DNA of 64,000 bases, from positions 109,935-173,934 of the forward strand of contig JAFRRS010000022.1 of the NCBI GenBank assembly GCA_017427985.1, written 5' to 3'. The notes under the pieces were generated by a model. That model was not told where the DNA came from and did not search any database. It saw only the letters and a list, made by a program, of their open reading frames with translations. This DNA is from Bacteroidales bacterium (lineage in GTDB: Bacteria; Bacteroidota; Bacteroidia; Bacteroidales; F082). Positions 56,313 to 63,928 of this stretch are shown in pieces; the stretch's first letter is position 1, and each line of letters starts with the position of its first letter. A program made the position numbers and the translations under genes.

Positions 56313-57194
56313 ATGTTACCTATTAAAAACAACAGCGAAATAGTGCTATACCAACCAGATGGTTTGATTAGTATTGAGGTTATTTTGGAAAATGAGACAT
56401 TGTGGCTTACTTTAGATGACTTGTCAGTTCTTTATCAACGTGACAAATCAACCATATCAAGGCATATAAAAAATATCTTCAAAGAAGGCGAGCTTCAACG
56501 TGAAGTGGTTGTTGCAAATTTTGCAACAACCAGTCCGCATGGTGCAATTGTGGGGAAAGAGCAGACACATGATGTGACTTATTATAATCTTGATGTGATT
56601 ATTTCTGTCGGATATATGGTTAAATCTCAAAAAGGTGTCGAATTCCGCAGATGGGCAAATGTAATAATTAAAAACCACATTATTAAAGCAAATGCGATAA
56701 ATGCAAGGGTTGAAAGGGTTGAAGAGGATGTTTTCTATCTGAAAAAGAAAACAGAAGAACTGGACATCATGGTGAAAGGTCAGCTACCTCCTCATGAGTG
56801 CATCTTCTGCGACGGCCAAATCTTCGACGCCTACGTTTTTGTCTCTAAATTGATTAAAAAAGCCAAGACTTCGATAGTTTTAATTGACAACTACATTGAT
56901 GAAACTGTTTTGGAAATGCTTGACAAACGTAACGAAAACGTTTCAGCAACAATCTATACCTCTAATATATCTAAAAACCTGAAACTCGATCTGGCGAAGC
57001 ACAATTCCCAGTATTCTCCAATAAATATTGAGATTTTCGACAAATCCCACGACAGATTTCTAATAATCGATAATGAGGTTTATCATATAGGAGCCTCATT
57101 AAAAGACTTGGGAAAGAAAATGTTCGCATTTTCAAAACTTGAACTCGAAAAAGTGCAAATCCTACAACTGATTGCGCCTGCTATCGCCAAATAA
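56313..57194 (+). CDS. RhuM family (virulence RhuM-like) protein with degenerate PLD-type C-terminus
   Basis: This 293-residue protein starts at the ATG at 56313 (MLPIKNNSEIVLYQPDG); the TTG at 56304 is less likely. The N-terminal DNA-binding-like region has LWLTLDDLSVLYQRDKSTIS and KQTHDVTYYNLDVIISVGY-type wording (here KEQTHDVTYYNLDVIISVGY). FRRWANVIIKNHI follows, the RhuM core. The C-terminal part HDRFLIIDNEVYHIGASLKD resembles a single HKD-like phospholipase D motif. Such genes are common in mobile and defence islands. Function is unknown. Confidence 0.88.
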   Translation: MLPIKNNSEIVLYQPDGLISIEVILENETLWLTLDDLSVLYQRDKSTISRHIKNIFKEGELQREVVVANFATTSPHGAIVGKEQTHDVTYYNLDVIISVGYMVKSQKGVEFRRWANVIIKNHIIKANAINARVERVEEDVFYLKKKTEELDIMVKGQLPPHECIFCDGQIFDAYVFVSKLIKKAKTSIVLIDNYIDETVLEMLDKRNENVSATIYTSNISKNLKLDLAKHNSQYSPINIEIFDKSHDRFLIIDNEVYHIGASLKDLGKKMFAFSKLELEKVQILQLIAPAIAK

Positions 57195-57258
57195 CGCTGA
57201 CCTTTTTCGCACAGAATAAAATATTTCTGTTTTTTGTGAAACGTACCGAAAAAAGATG

Positions 57259-57266
57259 TAATTTTG
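57259..57266 (+). promoter_or_regulatory. -7 promoter box for surface module 1
   Basis: TAATTTTG lies 67 bases before the ATG at 57333. Confidence 0.65.
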
Positions 57267-57332
57267 CCACGGCAAATTATGGCATTAGTCATAATGTTAA
57301 TAAACTGATTAACAACGACTAAAATAATAAAA

Positions 57333-57623
57333 ATGGAAAAAATAACAAGATTCAAATCGTTGGCTCTTGGGGCAATGCTTTTGTTAGGTTTGCTCCTGCC
57401 TGTGACAATGATAGCACAACAAGGAGGAACCGATGGCTTCTTCGGCTCTAAAAACAGCGACGACTACCAAAATCGCGGTACCATACAATTAAGTGGCAGT
57501 GGCGATTTCAATCTGGGAGGAGCATCTCAGGAGAATCCGACACCTATGGGAAGCGGATTGTTGATCATGGTTGTGGCAGGCGCGGGATATGCACTTTTAA
57601 AGAAAAAGGAGGAAGCGAAATGA
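57333..57623 (+). CDS. Small exported protein with C-terminal TM anchor (surface module 1)
   Basis: Not a known family. This 96-residue protein has a signal peptide (about 1-28, ending TMIAQ) and a short Gly/Asp/Asn-rich middle (GGTDGFFGSKNSDDYQNRG). Its C-terminal anchor is PTPMGSGLLIMVVAGAGYAL followed by LKKKEEAK. The anchor has the three parts of a sorting signal (P-x-G-S-G motif, hydrophobic stretch, basic tail). A second protein of identical plan is at 59876. It overlaps the lipoprotein gene by four bases (ATGA), so the two proteins are made together. Confidence 0.75.
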   Translation: MEKITRFKSLALGAMLLLGLLLPVTMIAQQGGTDGFFGSKNSDDYQNRGTIQLSGSGDFNLGGASQENPTPMGSGLLIMVVAGAGYALLKKKEEAK

Positions 57624-59311
57624 AAAAGATAGCATTATTGTCGATGCTTACACTGGCCCTGCTTTTAACACAGTGCAAGAAGAAGGAAGTCGATGCAGTG
57701 ACAAACTCAGCAGAGAAGGTTTTCATAACATTTAACGCCACCAATGTTGGAGAGAAAACCGTATTTCACCCAGAAGACGGCACATTCACCTGGAATGCAG
57801 GTTCGACAGAATATATACATGTTGGCGGAAATGTGACCGGATATCTTGGAAAGCTTTCAAAAAAAGCAGGTTCTTCCGATTTTAGCGGTGATATTGATGA
57901 TCCTTCGAGTAATGAAAGATTATATTTCATTTATCTCGGCAACGGCGATAAGGATATAGATGCATCAGCTGAGTCTACAACAATGGATTTTTCCAACCAA
58001 TCATCTACAGGGACAGAAAGCAATGTAACCAATTATCATATAGCTGTAGGTTCTGCTGCATATTCGGCCAGCGGAGAATATAGCGCTAATATGAATATGA
58101 AAATGGCTATTGCATATTTTGACCTTTCTAATTTCAGCGGTGAGACGGTGTATATGCACGGCGCTGATGTGTATTCCACAGCTACAATAAATTTCCATAC
58201 TGGAGCAGTGACAGGCACAAATGGTTTTGTTAATTTGGGAACAGGCGGATCAAGCAAGTTTATCGCTATGATATCACAAACCACTCCAAGCAAAACTACA
58301 GTTAAGTTTGACAGCAACAGCAAAACGGGCTCTATGGAGTTTGTTCGCGGTATAAAAGCTGGCTCGTATTATTGTCAGGATGCCACAACTGCTTTGGCTC
58401 CAACTCAGGGAAGTCTTCCTGTTGGTGCTTTGCCTGGATTGTTCTCGGTCTCTGCTACTAAAATGGTTAGGTTTTCAAAAGGAAACTTACAATATGACAA
58501 AGAAACTTCGTCTTTCAGCTTTATGGAAAACCAGTACGACAAGATCGAGAATGGTGCTCAAGACGTTGGAAGTGACTATGCAAATCAGACAATCGTAAGC
58601 TTGTTTGGGTGGGGAACGAGCAGATGGAATAATGGAAGCACATATTACCATCCAATAAGAACTGCTAGAGGAAAAACGAATGAGGGTGGTTCATATGGGC
58701 CAAATGATGGTAGCAGTTACACATACGACCTTACGGGAGAATATGCAAACGCTGACTGGGGTCAATACAATAAAATTGTAAATGGAGGCAATAAGGCTGG
58801 CATGTGGCGCACACTGACAATTGGCGAATGGCAATGGCTATTGGGACCCAGCTCCTCACCCACGCCTGGAGCTAATTGTCGAACATCATCTACTGTTAAT
58901 GGAACAACAGATGCAAGATTTACAATGGCGAATGTAAAAGATAGCGAGAATAATGATAATTATGGAATGATAATATTTCCGGACATTTATACCTCAGACG
59001 CTCCGGATGGTGTGACATGGAACAGTGCTAATATTTTTGTAGCAGTTAATAACGCCGGTCTTTCACATGTAACATCTCCTGGTTGGGAGTCATTAGAGAA
59101 TGCCGGTTGCGTGTTTTTACCAGCTTCAGGATCCCGTAGTGTAACTACTGTCTCAAATGTTGGCACACAGGGTCGTTATTGGTCTAGTTCGTGCGATGGT
59201 ATATTATATGCTGGCTGGATTGGTTTCGGACCATCATTATTGTATTCGCCAGGTTCATCTGGATGGAGATATTCTGGAAGATCTGTCCGTCTTGTTTGCG
59301 ATGTGAATTAA
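57620..59311 (+). CDS. Surface lipoprotein with fimbrillin-like N-half and FISUMP-like C-half (module 1)
   Basis: This 563-residue protein has the lipobox LLLTQC with Cys near residue 19. Residues about 30-260 look like a Bacteroidales fimbrillin-type beta domain (FTWNAGSTEYIHVGGNVTGY). From about residue 275 comes a repeated Bacteroidales domain beginning GLFSVSATKMVRFSKGNLQY, then LFGWGTSRWNNGS, and ending GRYWSSSCDG and SGRSVRLVCDVN, similar to the Fibrobacter major paralogous (FISUMP) domain. It is probably surface-exposed and adhesive or structural. Paralogue at 60193. Confidence 0.8.
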   Translation: MKKIALLSMLTLALLLTQCKKKEVDAVTNSAEKVFITFNATNVGEKTVFHPEDGTFTWNAGSTEYIHVGGNVTGYLGKLSKKAGSSDFSGDIDDPSSNERLYFIYLGNGDKDIDASAESTTMDFSNQSSTGTESNVTNYHIAVGSAAYSASGEYSANMNMKMAIAYFDLSNFSGETVYMHGADVYSTATINFHTGAVTGTNGFVNLGTGGSSKFIAMISQTTPSKTTVKFDSNSKTGSMEFVRGIKAGSYYCQDATTALAPTQGSLPVGALPGLFSVSATKMVRFSKGNLQYDKETSSFSFMENQYDKIENGAQDVGSDYANQTIVSLFGWGTSRWNNGSTYYHPIRTARGKTNEGGSYGPNDGSSYTYDLTGEYANADWGQYNKIVNGGNKAGMWRTLTIGEWQWLLGPSSSPTPGANCRTSSTVNGTTDARFTMANVKDSENNDNYGMIIFPDIYTSDAPDGVTWNSANIFVAVNNAGLSHVTSPGWESLENAGCVFLPASGSRSVTTVSNVGTQGRYWSSSCDGILYAGWIGFGPSLLYSPGSSGWRYSGRSVRLVCDVN

Positions 59312-59346
59312 TATAATAGGATACGTTACTTATGGATTTAAAATAG

Positions 59347-59498
59347 TTATAATAGTGAAAAATCACTGGTTATTATAATAATTTGCCAGTGGTTTTTCAT
59401 TTCCTCGTCTCCGCAATCGAAGGATTCTATCTTATCACCAATTTCAAGTCTTATAATTTTGAACAAATCATTTAAGGTTTCAATTTGTTTTTTTCCAT
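59347..59498 (-). pseudogene. GNAT acetyltransferase-like toxin gene, frameshifted and truncated
   Basis: ATG at 59498 follows the antitoxin-like stop by three bases. As written it ends after eight codons. Compared with the intact start at 63929, one C is missing after the A7 run. Restoring it gives MEKNQIETLNDLFKIIRL, then ESFDCGDEEM, the FDCGDED-type opening of Bacteroidota GNAT-family proteins. The frame then runs into the terminator and stops. Both the frameshift and the loss of the rest indicate a dead copy. Confidence 0.6.
59357..59398 (+). terminator. Terminator of surface module 1 (bidirectional)
   Basis: AAAAATCACTGG pairs with CCAGTGGTTTTT around an A/T-rich loop. It also truncates the GNAT-like remnant arriving on the minus strand. 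Confidence 0.75.
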
Positions 59499-59501
59499 AG
59501 T

Positions 59502-59657
59502 TTAAAAATTTTCTAACATTCGCATCGCCATTTCGTAATCGGCAATTCTTTCAGCTCTCTGTTCGGGCGTCTCCGTCCGCTTTTCCTTCATCCTCGCCAG
59601 GAATCTGCGGGCATCCTTCCCGTATAGAATCGGCGTCTCTTTGATTGGTCTTGACAT
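59502..59657 (-). CDS. Small antitoxin-like protein, 51 aa (copy 1)
   Basis: MSRPIKETPILYGKDARRFL continues with ARMKEKRTETPEQRAERIAD and ends MRMLENF. It is basic and helical. Its near-identical copy is at 63770-63925. Bacteroidota proteins starting M(A/S)RPIKETP are usually found directly before GNAT-family genes, so an antitoxin role is inferred. The TATTTTTG promoter box is at 59689-59696 on the same strand. Confidence 0.75.
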   Translation of the reverse strand: MSRPIKETPILYGKDARRFLARMKEKRTETPEQRAERIADYEMAMRMLENF

Positions 59658-59688
59658 AACTATTTATTTTTTAAAAGGTTTAACGTTG

Positions 59689-59696
59689 CAAAAATA
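59689..59696 (-). promoter_or_regulatory. -7 promoter box for antitoxin-like copy 1
   Basis: TATTTTTG on the minus strand. An ATGTTAAAATTTTTTAAG element lies just upstream (59739). Confidence 0.6.
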
Positions 59697-59845
59697 CAAC
59701 GTAATTTTCATACGTGTAGCAGGTTGAAGTGAAAAAATATGTTAAAATTTTTTAAGAATTATCTTGAAATGGTTTGCTTGTCATAAATAAATGATTGTCT
59801 GATAAAAAATTTCCTAAAAAGACGGTTTCATATTAAAATAATGTT

Positions 59846-59853
59846 TAATTTTG
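59846..59853 (+). promoter_or_regulatory. -7 promoter box for surface module 2
   Basis: TAATTTTG lies 23 bases before the ATG at 59876. Confidence 0.65.
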
Positions 59854-59875
59854 CAATTTGAAATATAAGACTAAA

Positions 59876-60187
59876 ATGATGAAAATGATAATGAAAATAA
59901 AACAGGTTTTTATTCTGATGGTATTTGTAATGGCGTTGATTTTGCCGTGTCGCCTCAATGCCCAGTGGGGCGGAAGTGACGGCTTGTTCAGCGATTACAA
60001 GGATCCGATTTATTATGACAGAGGCAGTTACTCTATCACACTTAACGGCACTGATGGCACAGGTAGCGGGATCTCTAACCAGCAGTTTGGAAAGCCATTG
60101 CCTCTCGGTAGCGGTCTCATTGTGATGGCGGCGGCAGGAGCAGGCTATGTGTTGTTGAAAAGAAGAAAAGAAAACGCTAAAAATTGA
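59876..60187 (+). CDS. Small exported protein with C-terminal TM anchor (surface module 2)
   Basis: This 103-residue protein has a signal peptide (MMKMIMKIKQVFILMVFVMA and on to CRLNAQ). Its middle is WGGSDGLFSDYKDPIYYDRG, matching the spacing of module 1 (GGTDGFFGSKNSDDYQNRG). Its anchor is PLPLGSGLIVMAAAGAGYVL followed by KRRKENAKN. The ATG at 59876 is chosen over an in-frame TTG at 59858, which is only five bases beyond the promoter box. It ends five bases before the lipoprotein ATG. Confidence 0.75.
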   Translation: MMKMIMKIKQVFILMVFVMALILPCRLNAQWGGSDGLFSDYKDPIYYDRGSYSITLNGTDGTGSGISNQQFGKPLPLGSGLIVMAAAGAGYVLLKRRKENAKN

Positions 60188-60192
60188 ATAAT

Positions 60193-61869
60193 ATGAAAAA
60201 ACTGACAACAATTATTTCGGCTATACTTTTGGTTTTATGCTTCAGTCAATGCAGGAGGGAATTACAGACCGTGATACCAAACGTTACGAAATCCCATTCT
60301 ATAACACTTGATGTAAATAACATTTCAAGGGCAGATGTTACTGTCTCGTCAGGCACGGATTTTGGTAAAGTGACATTTAAAGATGGCGATAGTATATTTG
60401 TCGCATATAATGGTGTATATGTTGGAGGATTATATTATGATAGTACGAAGTTTAAAGGTGATATAGAAGTTTCGTCCGTGGGAAAAAACTTGTATTTTTA
60501 TTTTCTTGGCAATATGCCACATAACAAATTAGAAAAAGGTGTCACTTCATCTATTTCCGTTGACATGTCCGACCAAAGTGAAACAGGTGTACCTTCTGGT
60601 GGAATAACGGAATTACCTGTAATATCTTGTGGAGTATCAACAACGGTATTCACCGGAGAGGGTAATTATAGCGCGACTCTCGCCAACCATTGCGCTATAA
60701 TGGAATTTAATATAACAAAACACGATGAGGCAGGGACCAATGATTTATATATCGCCGGCTTGAAAAACAAAGTGGTGTTTAATTTAGGAGTGACCGATTA
60801 TCTTGCAAATGCAACATATAGCCAAGACAATGGCGGTACAATTAACGTTGGAACTGTAACAGGCAAAAAATGGCTGGTATTGCTCCCACAGGACGGCGAT
60901 GCGGGTAGCATGGCATATACAATTAAGGGCACTACCACATACGTTGGCACCCGTGATCCATTACCAAAAATTGTAGCTAATGGGTATAGCACCGCTGCGA
61001 TAGATGTTAACGTAAATACATCACTACCGGAGGGGGCACTTCCTGGGATTTTTTCCGTAAGCCCAAGCAAAAGGGTTTTCTTCTCTCAAGGTAATTTGCA
61101 ATATAAAAAAAGCACTGGTAAGTTCAGTTTCATGACTAATCAGTACGACAGGGTTGAAACAAAAGAGCAAAATGTTGGAACAGATTATGCAAGCCAACCA
61201 ATCGTTAGCCTTTTCGGGTGGGGTACGAGCGGATTTCCTTACGGATCCGAATGCTATATGCCGTATCGTACTAAACAGGGTGATTTAAGATATGGTCCAA
61301 GTGGTGATAGTGGGCTTACTGGAGAAGCAGAATGGGGTCATAATGAAATTGAAAATGGTGGCAATACCGCTGATTGGTGGCGCACGCTGACCAAGGATGA
61401 ATGGGTATGGCTTATTGGACCTCAATCTTCACCTGTACCAGGAACTAATTGCCGAACGTCATCTACTGTTAACGGTATAACGAATGCAAGGTTTACCCTC
61501 GCTACGATTAATAATGATATTAGGGGTTTGCTAATCTTCCCAGACCAATACACTGCAGGCACTCCGATAGGGGTGACATGGGGTGTAATCAATGGTATTA
61601 GCGGTGATTATGAATATAAAACGAAATGTACGAGTGATGGTTGGAACAACCTTCAAACAGCAGGTTGTGTATTTCTGCCCGAAGCATATTGGCGTGGAAA
61701 CGAAAAAGTCGCTACATATTATGGTCGTTACTGGTCAAGTACGGCTGTAGAAGAAAGTAACAAACACTCGTATTGTTTAGCCTTCAGTGGAAAAGCAGTT
61801 AACTCTGCATTAAACAATGCAGGTCGTTCTAATGGGTATTCTGTTCGTCTTGTTTATGATGTAAAATAG
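60193..61869 (+). CDS. Surface lipoprotein with fimbrillin-like N-half and FISUMP-like C-half (module 2)
   Basis: This 558-residue protein starts at the ATG at 60193 (MKKLTTIISAILLVLCFSQC, lipobox ending at Cys 20). The TTG at 60184 is not needed. The N-half is fimbrillin-like and diverged from module 1. The C-half shares GIFSVSPSKRVFFSQGNLQY, SLFGWGTSGFPYGS, NCRTSSTVNGITNARFTLA, GRYWSSTAVE and GYSVRLVYDVK with module 1. Two paralogues beside each other with small anchored partners suggest antigenic or adhesive variety. Confidence 0.8.
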   Translation: MKKLTTIISAILLVLCFSQCRRELQTVIPNVTKSHSITLDVNNISRADVTVSSGTDFGKVTFKDGDSIFVAYNGVYVGGLYYDSTKFKGDIEVSSVGKNLYFYFLGNMPHNKLEKGVTSSISVDMSDQSETGVPSGGITELPVISCGVSTTVFTGEGNYSATLANHCAIMEFNITKHDEAGTNDLYIAGLKNKVVFNLGVTDYLANATYSQDNGGTINVGTVTGKKWLVLLPQDGDAGSMAYTIKGTTTYVGTRDPLPKIVANGYSTAAIDVNVNTSLPEGALPGIFSVSPSKRVFFSQGNLQYKKSTGKFSFMTNQYDRVETKEQNVGTDYASQPIVSLFGWGTSGFPYGSECYMPYRTKQGDLRYGPSGDSGLTGEAEWGHNEIENGGNTADWWRTLTKDEWVWLIGPQSSPVPGTNCRTSSTVNGITNARFTLATINNDIRGLLIFPDQYTAGTPIGVTWGVINGISGDYEYKTKCTSDGWNNLQTAGCVFLPEAYWRGNEKVATYYGRYWSSTAVEESNKHSYCLAFSGKAVNSALNNAGRSNGYSVRLVYDVK

Positions 61870-61886
61870 CTCAAAAACTTATATAA

Positions 61887-61930
61887 ACAAAGTCCGGTAC
61901 TATCATAACGGACTCGTTTCTTTTTTTTCT
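61887..61930 (+). terminator. Possible terminator of surface module 2
   Basis: AGTCCG and CGGACT form a 6-bp stem around a 12-base loop, followed after TCGTTTC by a T run. The stem is weak. Confidence 0.4.
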
Positions 61931-62114
61931 TATCATATTACCGGTCAAAAAAGAACTTGGTGGTTTTCTTGTAAACGCTATGGTTTTCTCGTTAAAATAA
62001 TAATTTTGACGAATTCTCATGAAAGTTATTGGGATAATAGACATTTTGAAGGATAAAAATGGCGGAAATCCCAGGAAATACATATCTTTGCTAAGATTAT
62101 CATTGATATGCTAA

Positions 62115-62340
62115 AAAATGCTTTTTTTGCGGCTCTGCGAACGTGGTTAAAAACGGTTTGAGAGGTCGTTCCCAGATGTACAAATGTAAGAGTTGCGGCA
62201 GGCAGTTTTGGGAAGGATAACACCGCGACAAATCACAGGTTATAACAGACTATATCGAAGGGAAACAGACGCTGTGTCAACTTGCCACAAAGTACGGAGT
62301 GTCAAGTAAAACGATAAGCCGAGACCTCGAAGACATGCGC
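62115..62340 (+). pseudogene. Transposase N-terminal remnant (zinc-ribbon/HTH type)
   Basis: From about 62119 the frame reads CFFCGSANVVKNGLRGRS, then YKCKSCGRQFWEG, a zinc ribbon of two CxxC pairs. A TAA stop at 62218 is followed by DYIEGKQTLCQLATKYGVS and SKTISRDLE, a helix-turn-helix typical of small Bacteroidota IS transposases. There is no in-frame start codon and no catalytic domain. Confidence 0.6.
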
Positions 62341-62748
62341 TATGCCAGATATACCTTGGCTACAATCAACACTGGGAAATCTTCTGTTAAAGGCATGATA
62401 ATCTTCCCGGACGGACAAACCATTGGTACTCAGGATGGGATTACATGAGGTAATATAAAAGATATCAATAGCGATAATTACACCAATTGTTCTTCATCAG
62501 GGTGGTCGGCTCTTGAAACGGCGGGCTGTGTATTTCTTCCGGAGGCTGGAAGGCGTGATGATATTTCAATTGGTAATTATGTTAATAATTGGGGGGCATA
62601 TTGGGCAAGCAATAGAACTGCATCGGCGACAGCGAGATGTGTACTCTTCCCTTATAAAGAAGAAATCACCCCAAATAAAAACCGTTACTATGGTTATTCA
62701 GTACGTCTGGTTTTGACAATTAATCAAGGTAATAATCAGTGTAATTGA
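62341..62748 (+). pseudogene. Third lipoprotein, C-terminal remnant only
   Basis: RYTLATINTGKSSVKGMIIF continues in the same frame as the transposase remnant and matches NARFTLATIN of module 2. A TGA at 62446 replaces the Trp codon of the conserved TW. Then SGWSALETAGCVFLPEAGR, GAYWASNRT and YYGYSVRLVL end at 62748. It is the last 135 or so residues of a FISUMP-like domain and dead in its present form. Confidence 0.7.
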
Positions 62749-62773
62749 TATTTTAATTTATAATAAAAACAAG

Positions 62774-62808
62774 GGAAAGGGCTTTAAATTGAGGCTCTTT
62801 CTTTTTTA
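62774..62808 (+). terminator. Possible terminator after the third lipoprotein remnant
   Basis: GGAAAGGGCT and AGGCTCTTTC form an imperfect stem followed by a T run. Confidence 0.4.
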
Positions 62809-62944
62809 TCTAAGCTCTCAATAGGTCACAGTGTTGTTTGCAATTTGCAATTGAATGACATTGGCGGCACGGATGCCGTTAAATCCGATAAAGTTCATTA
62901 AAGCCATTAGATTCGCCGCCGGTGGTTTTCATGGTGGAATAATA

Positions 62945-63016
62945 ATGTTAAAGAATTTTAACACAAAATTTTCATCGAGGGTGGCTGCAGGTATGGAAAT
63001 TAGTTGTAATTTTGCA
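62945..63016. repeat. 70-bp direct repeat, left copy, with promoter
   Basis: ATGTTAAAGAATTTTAACAC, then AAAATTTTCATCG, GGCTGCAGGTATGG and a TAATTTTG box. Closely the same as 63671-63740. The pair flanks the second 159-aa cassette. Confidence 0.8.
63007..63014 (+). promoter_or_regulatory. -7 promoter box abutting the hairpin RNA (copy 2)
   Basis: TAATTTTG on the plus strand immediately before the hairpin, as in copy 1. Confidence 0.5.
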
Positions 63017-63018
63017 AT

Positions 63019-63082
63019 TCGAAAAAGTCGGTTCCGTATGTGACCTTTAATTAGTGTTGCTTGGTACGGTCGGCTTTTTTAT
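63019..63082 (+). ncRNA. Candidate small hairpin RNA / bidirectional terminator (copy 2)
   Basis: AAAAAGTCGG pairs with TCGGCTTTTT and the inner CCGTA with TACGG. The loop differs from copy 1 but both stem arms are kept, partly through G-T pairs. Position and convergent orientation are identical to copy 1. Confidence 0.45.
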
Positions 63083-63558
63083 TTTACCTCAATTTTATTG
63101 ACACAGTATTGTACATGCAGATTGTTTGAACGGATTCCAATTGTTAGTTTTGCCTTGAAGTTCAAATATGAAATGTCTGGATTAACGAAATCGTAGTATA
63201 GAATCGCGATGTTTTTGTATTTGTTGTTCTTCTGTGTCCCGTTTTTGGGCTTGAAGAAAACTACAGAATCATCACCACATCGTGCATTCTTGACAATACT
63301 GTAAAGATTTTTTACAGCTAAAGTTGATTGCCAGTTTCTTGATGCTGTGTTGATCGTTTTCTTGTCACTTTCATTCTCAATAATACATACATTTACACCA
63401 AGATAATCGTTAAAAATCATGTTTCCTTTTCCCTCCCTTTGTAGTTTTTTCCATAGATTTGAATAATAATTCGCAATCAAATCCCTTCTCTCTCTACTGC
63501 GGTTTTTTGCTGTCGGAATTCCGTGCACAAATTCCGGCAAATTGTTGATGTTTCCCAT
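63079..63558 (-). CDS. Hypothetical protein, 159 aa (cassette copy 2)
   Basis: Same length as the copy at 55603-56082 and clearly homologous throughout (GNINNLPEFVHGIPTAKNR, SNLWKKLQREGK, NMIFNDYLGV, KKTINTASRNWQST). The region around the catalytic-looking C-terminal half is more diverged (ARCGDDSVVFF, PDISYLNFKAKLTIGI). Both copies being intact while the sequence drifts suggests selection on the protein. The promoter box TAATTTTG is at 63632-63639 on this strand. Function is unknown. Confidence 0.72.
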   Translation of the reverse strand: MGNINNLPEFVHGIPTAKNRSRERRDLIANYYSNLWKKLQREGKGNMIFNDYLGVNVCIIENESDKKTINTASRNWQSTLAVKNLYSIVKNARCGDDSVVFFKPKNGTQKNNKYKNIAILYYDFVNPDISYLNFKAKLTIGIRSNNLHVQYCVNKIEVK

Positions 63559-63631
63559 AGTTAAAACATTTAATTAAACAATAATGAGCCGAAACCAAAG
63601 AAAAGATTTCCATTTCTTTTAGTTCTTGCTG

Positions 63632-63639
63632 CAAAATTA
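63632..63639 (-). promoter_or_regulatory. -7 promoter box for the 159-aa gene (copy 2)
   Basis: TAATTTTG on the minus strand, with the same leader length as copy 1 (about 73 bases). Confidence 0.6.
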
Positions 63640-63670
63640 TGACAAAAAATCGGATAAAAGACAAAAAATT

Positions 63671-63740
63671 ATGTTAAAAAATTTTAACACAAAATTTTCA
63701 TCGGGGGCGGCTGCAGGTATGGAAAATTTTGTATTTTTGC
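63671..63740. repeat. 70-bp direct repeat, right copy, with promoter
   Basis: ATGTTAAAAAATTTTAACAC, AAAATTTTCATCG, GGCTGCAGGTATGG and a TATTTTTG box at 63732-63739. Here it drives the antitoxin-like gene. Confidence 0.8.
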
Positions 63741-63769
63741 AGCGTTATACCTTTTAAAAATAAACAGTT

Positions 63770-63925
63770 ATGTCAAGACCAATTAAAGAGACGCCGATTC
63801 TATACGGGAAGGATGCCCGCAGATTCCTGGCAAGGATGAAGGAAAAACGGACGGAGACGCCCGAACAAAGAGCTGATAGGATGGCAGCGTTTGAAGCTGC
63901 AATGCAAATGTTAGAAAATTTTTAA
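63770..63925 (+). CDS. Small antitoxin-like protein, 51 aa (copy 2)
   Basis: MSRPIKETPILYGKDARRFL continues ARMKEKRTETPEQRADRMAA and ends MQMLENF. The first 36 residues are identical to copy 1. The promoter box is at 63732. It is followed after three bases by the GNAT-like ORF, so the pair reads as an antitoxin-toxin unit. Confidence 0.75.
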   Translation: MSRPIKETPILYGKDARRFLARMKEKRTETPEQRADRMAAFEAAMQMLENF

Positions 63926-63928
63926 ACT

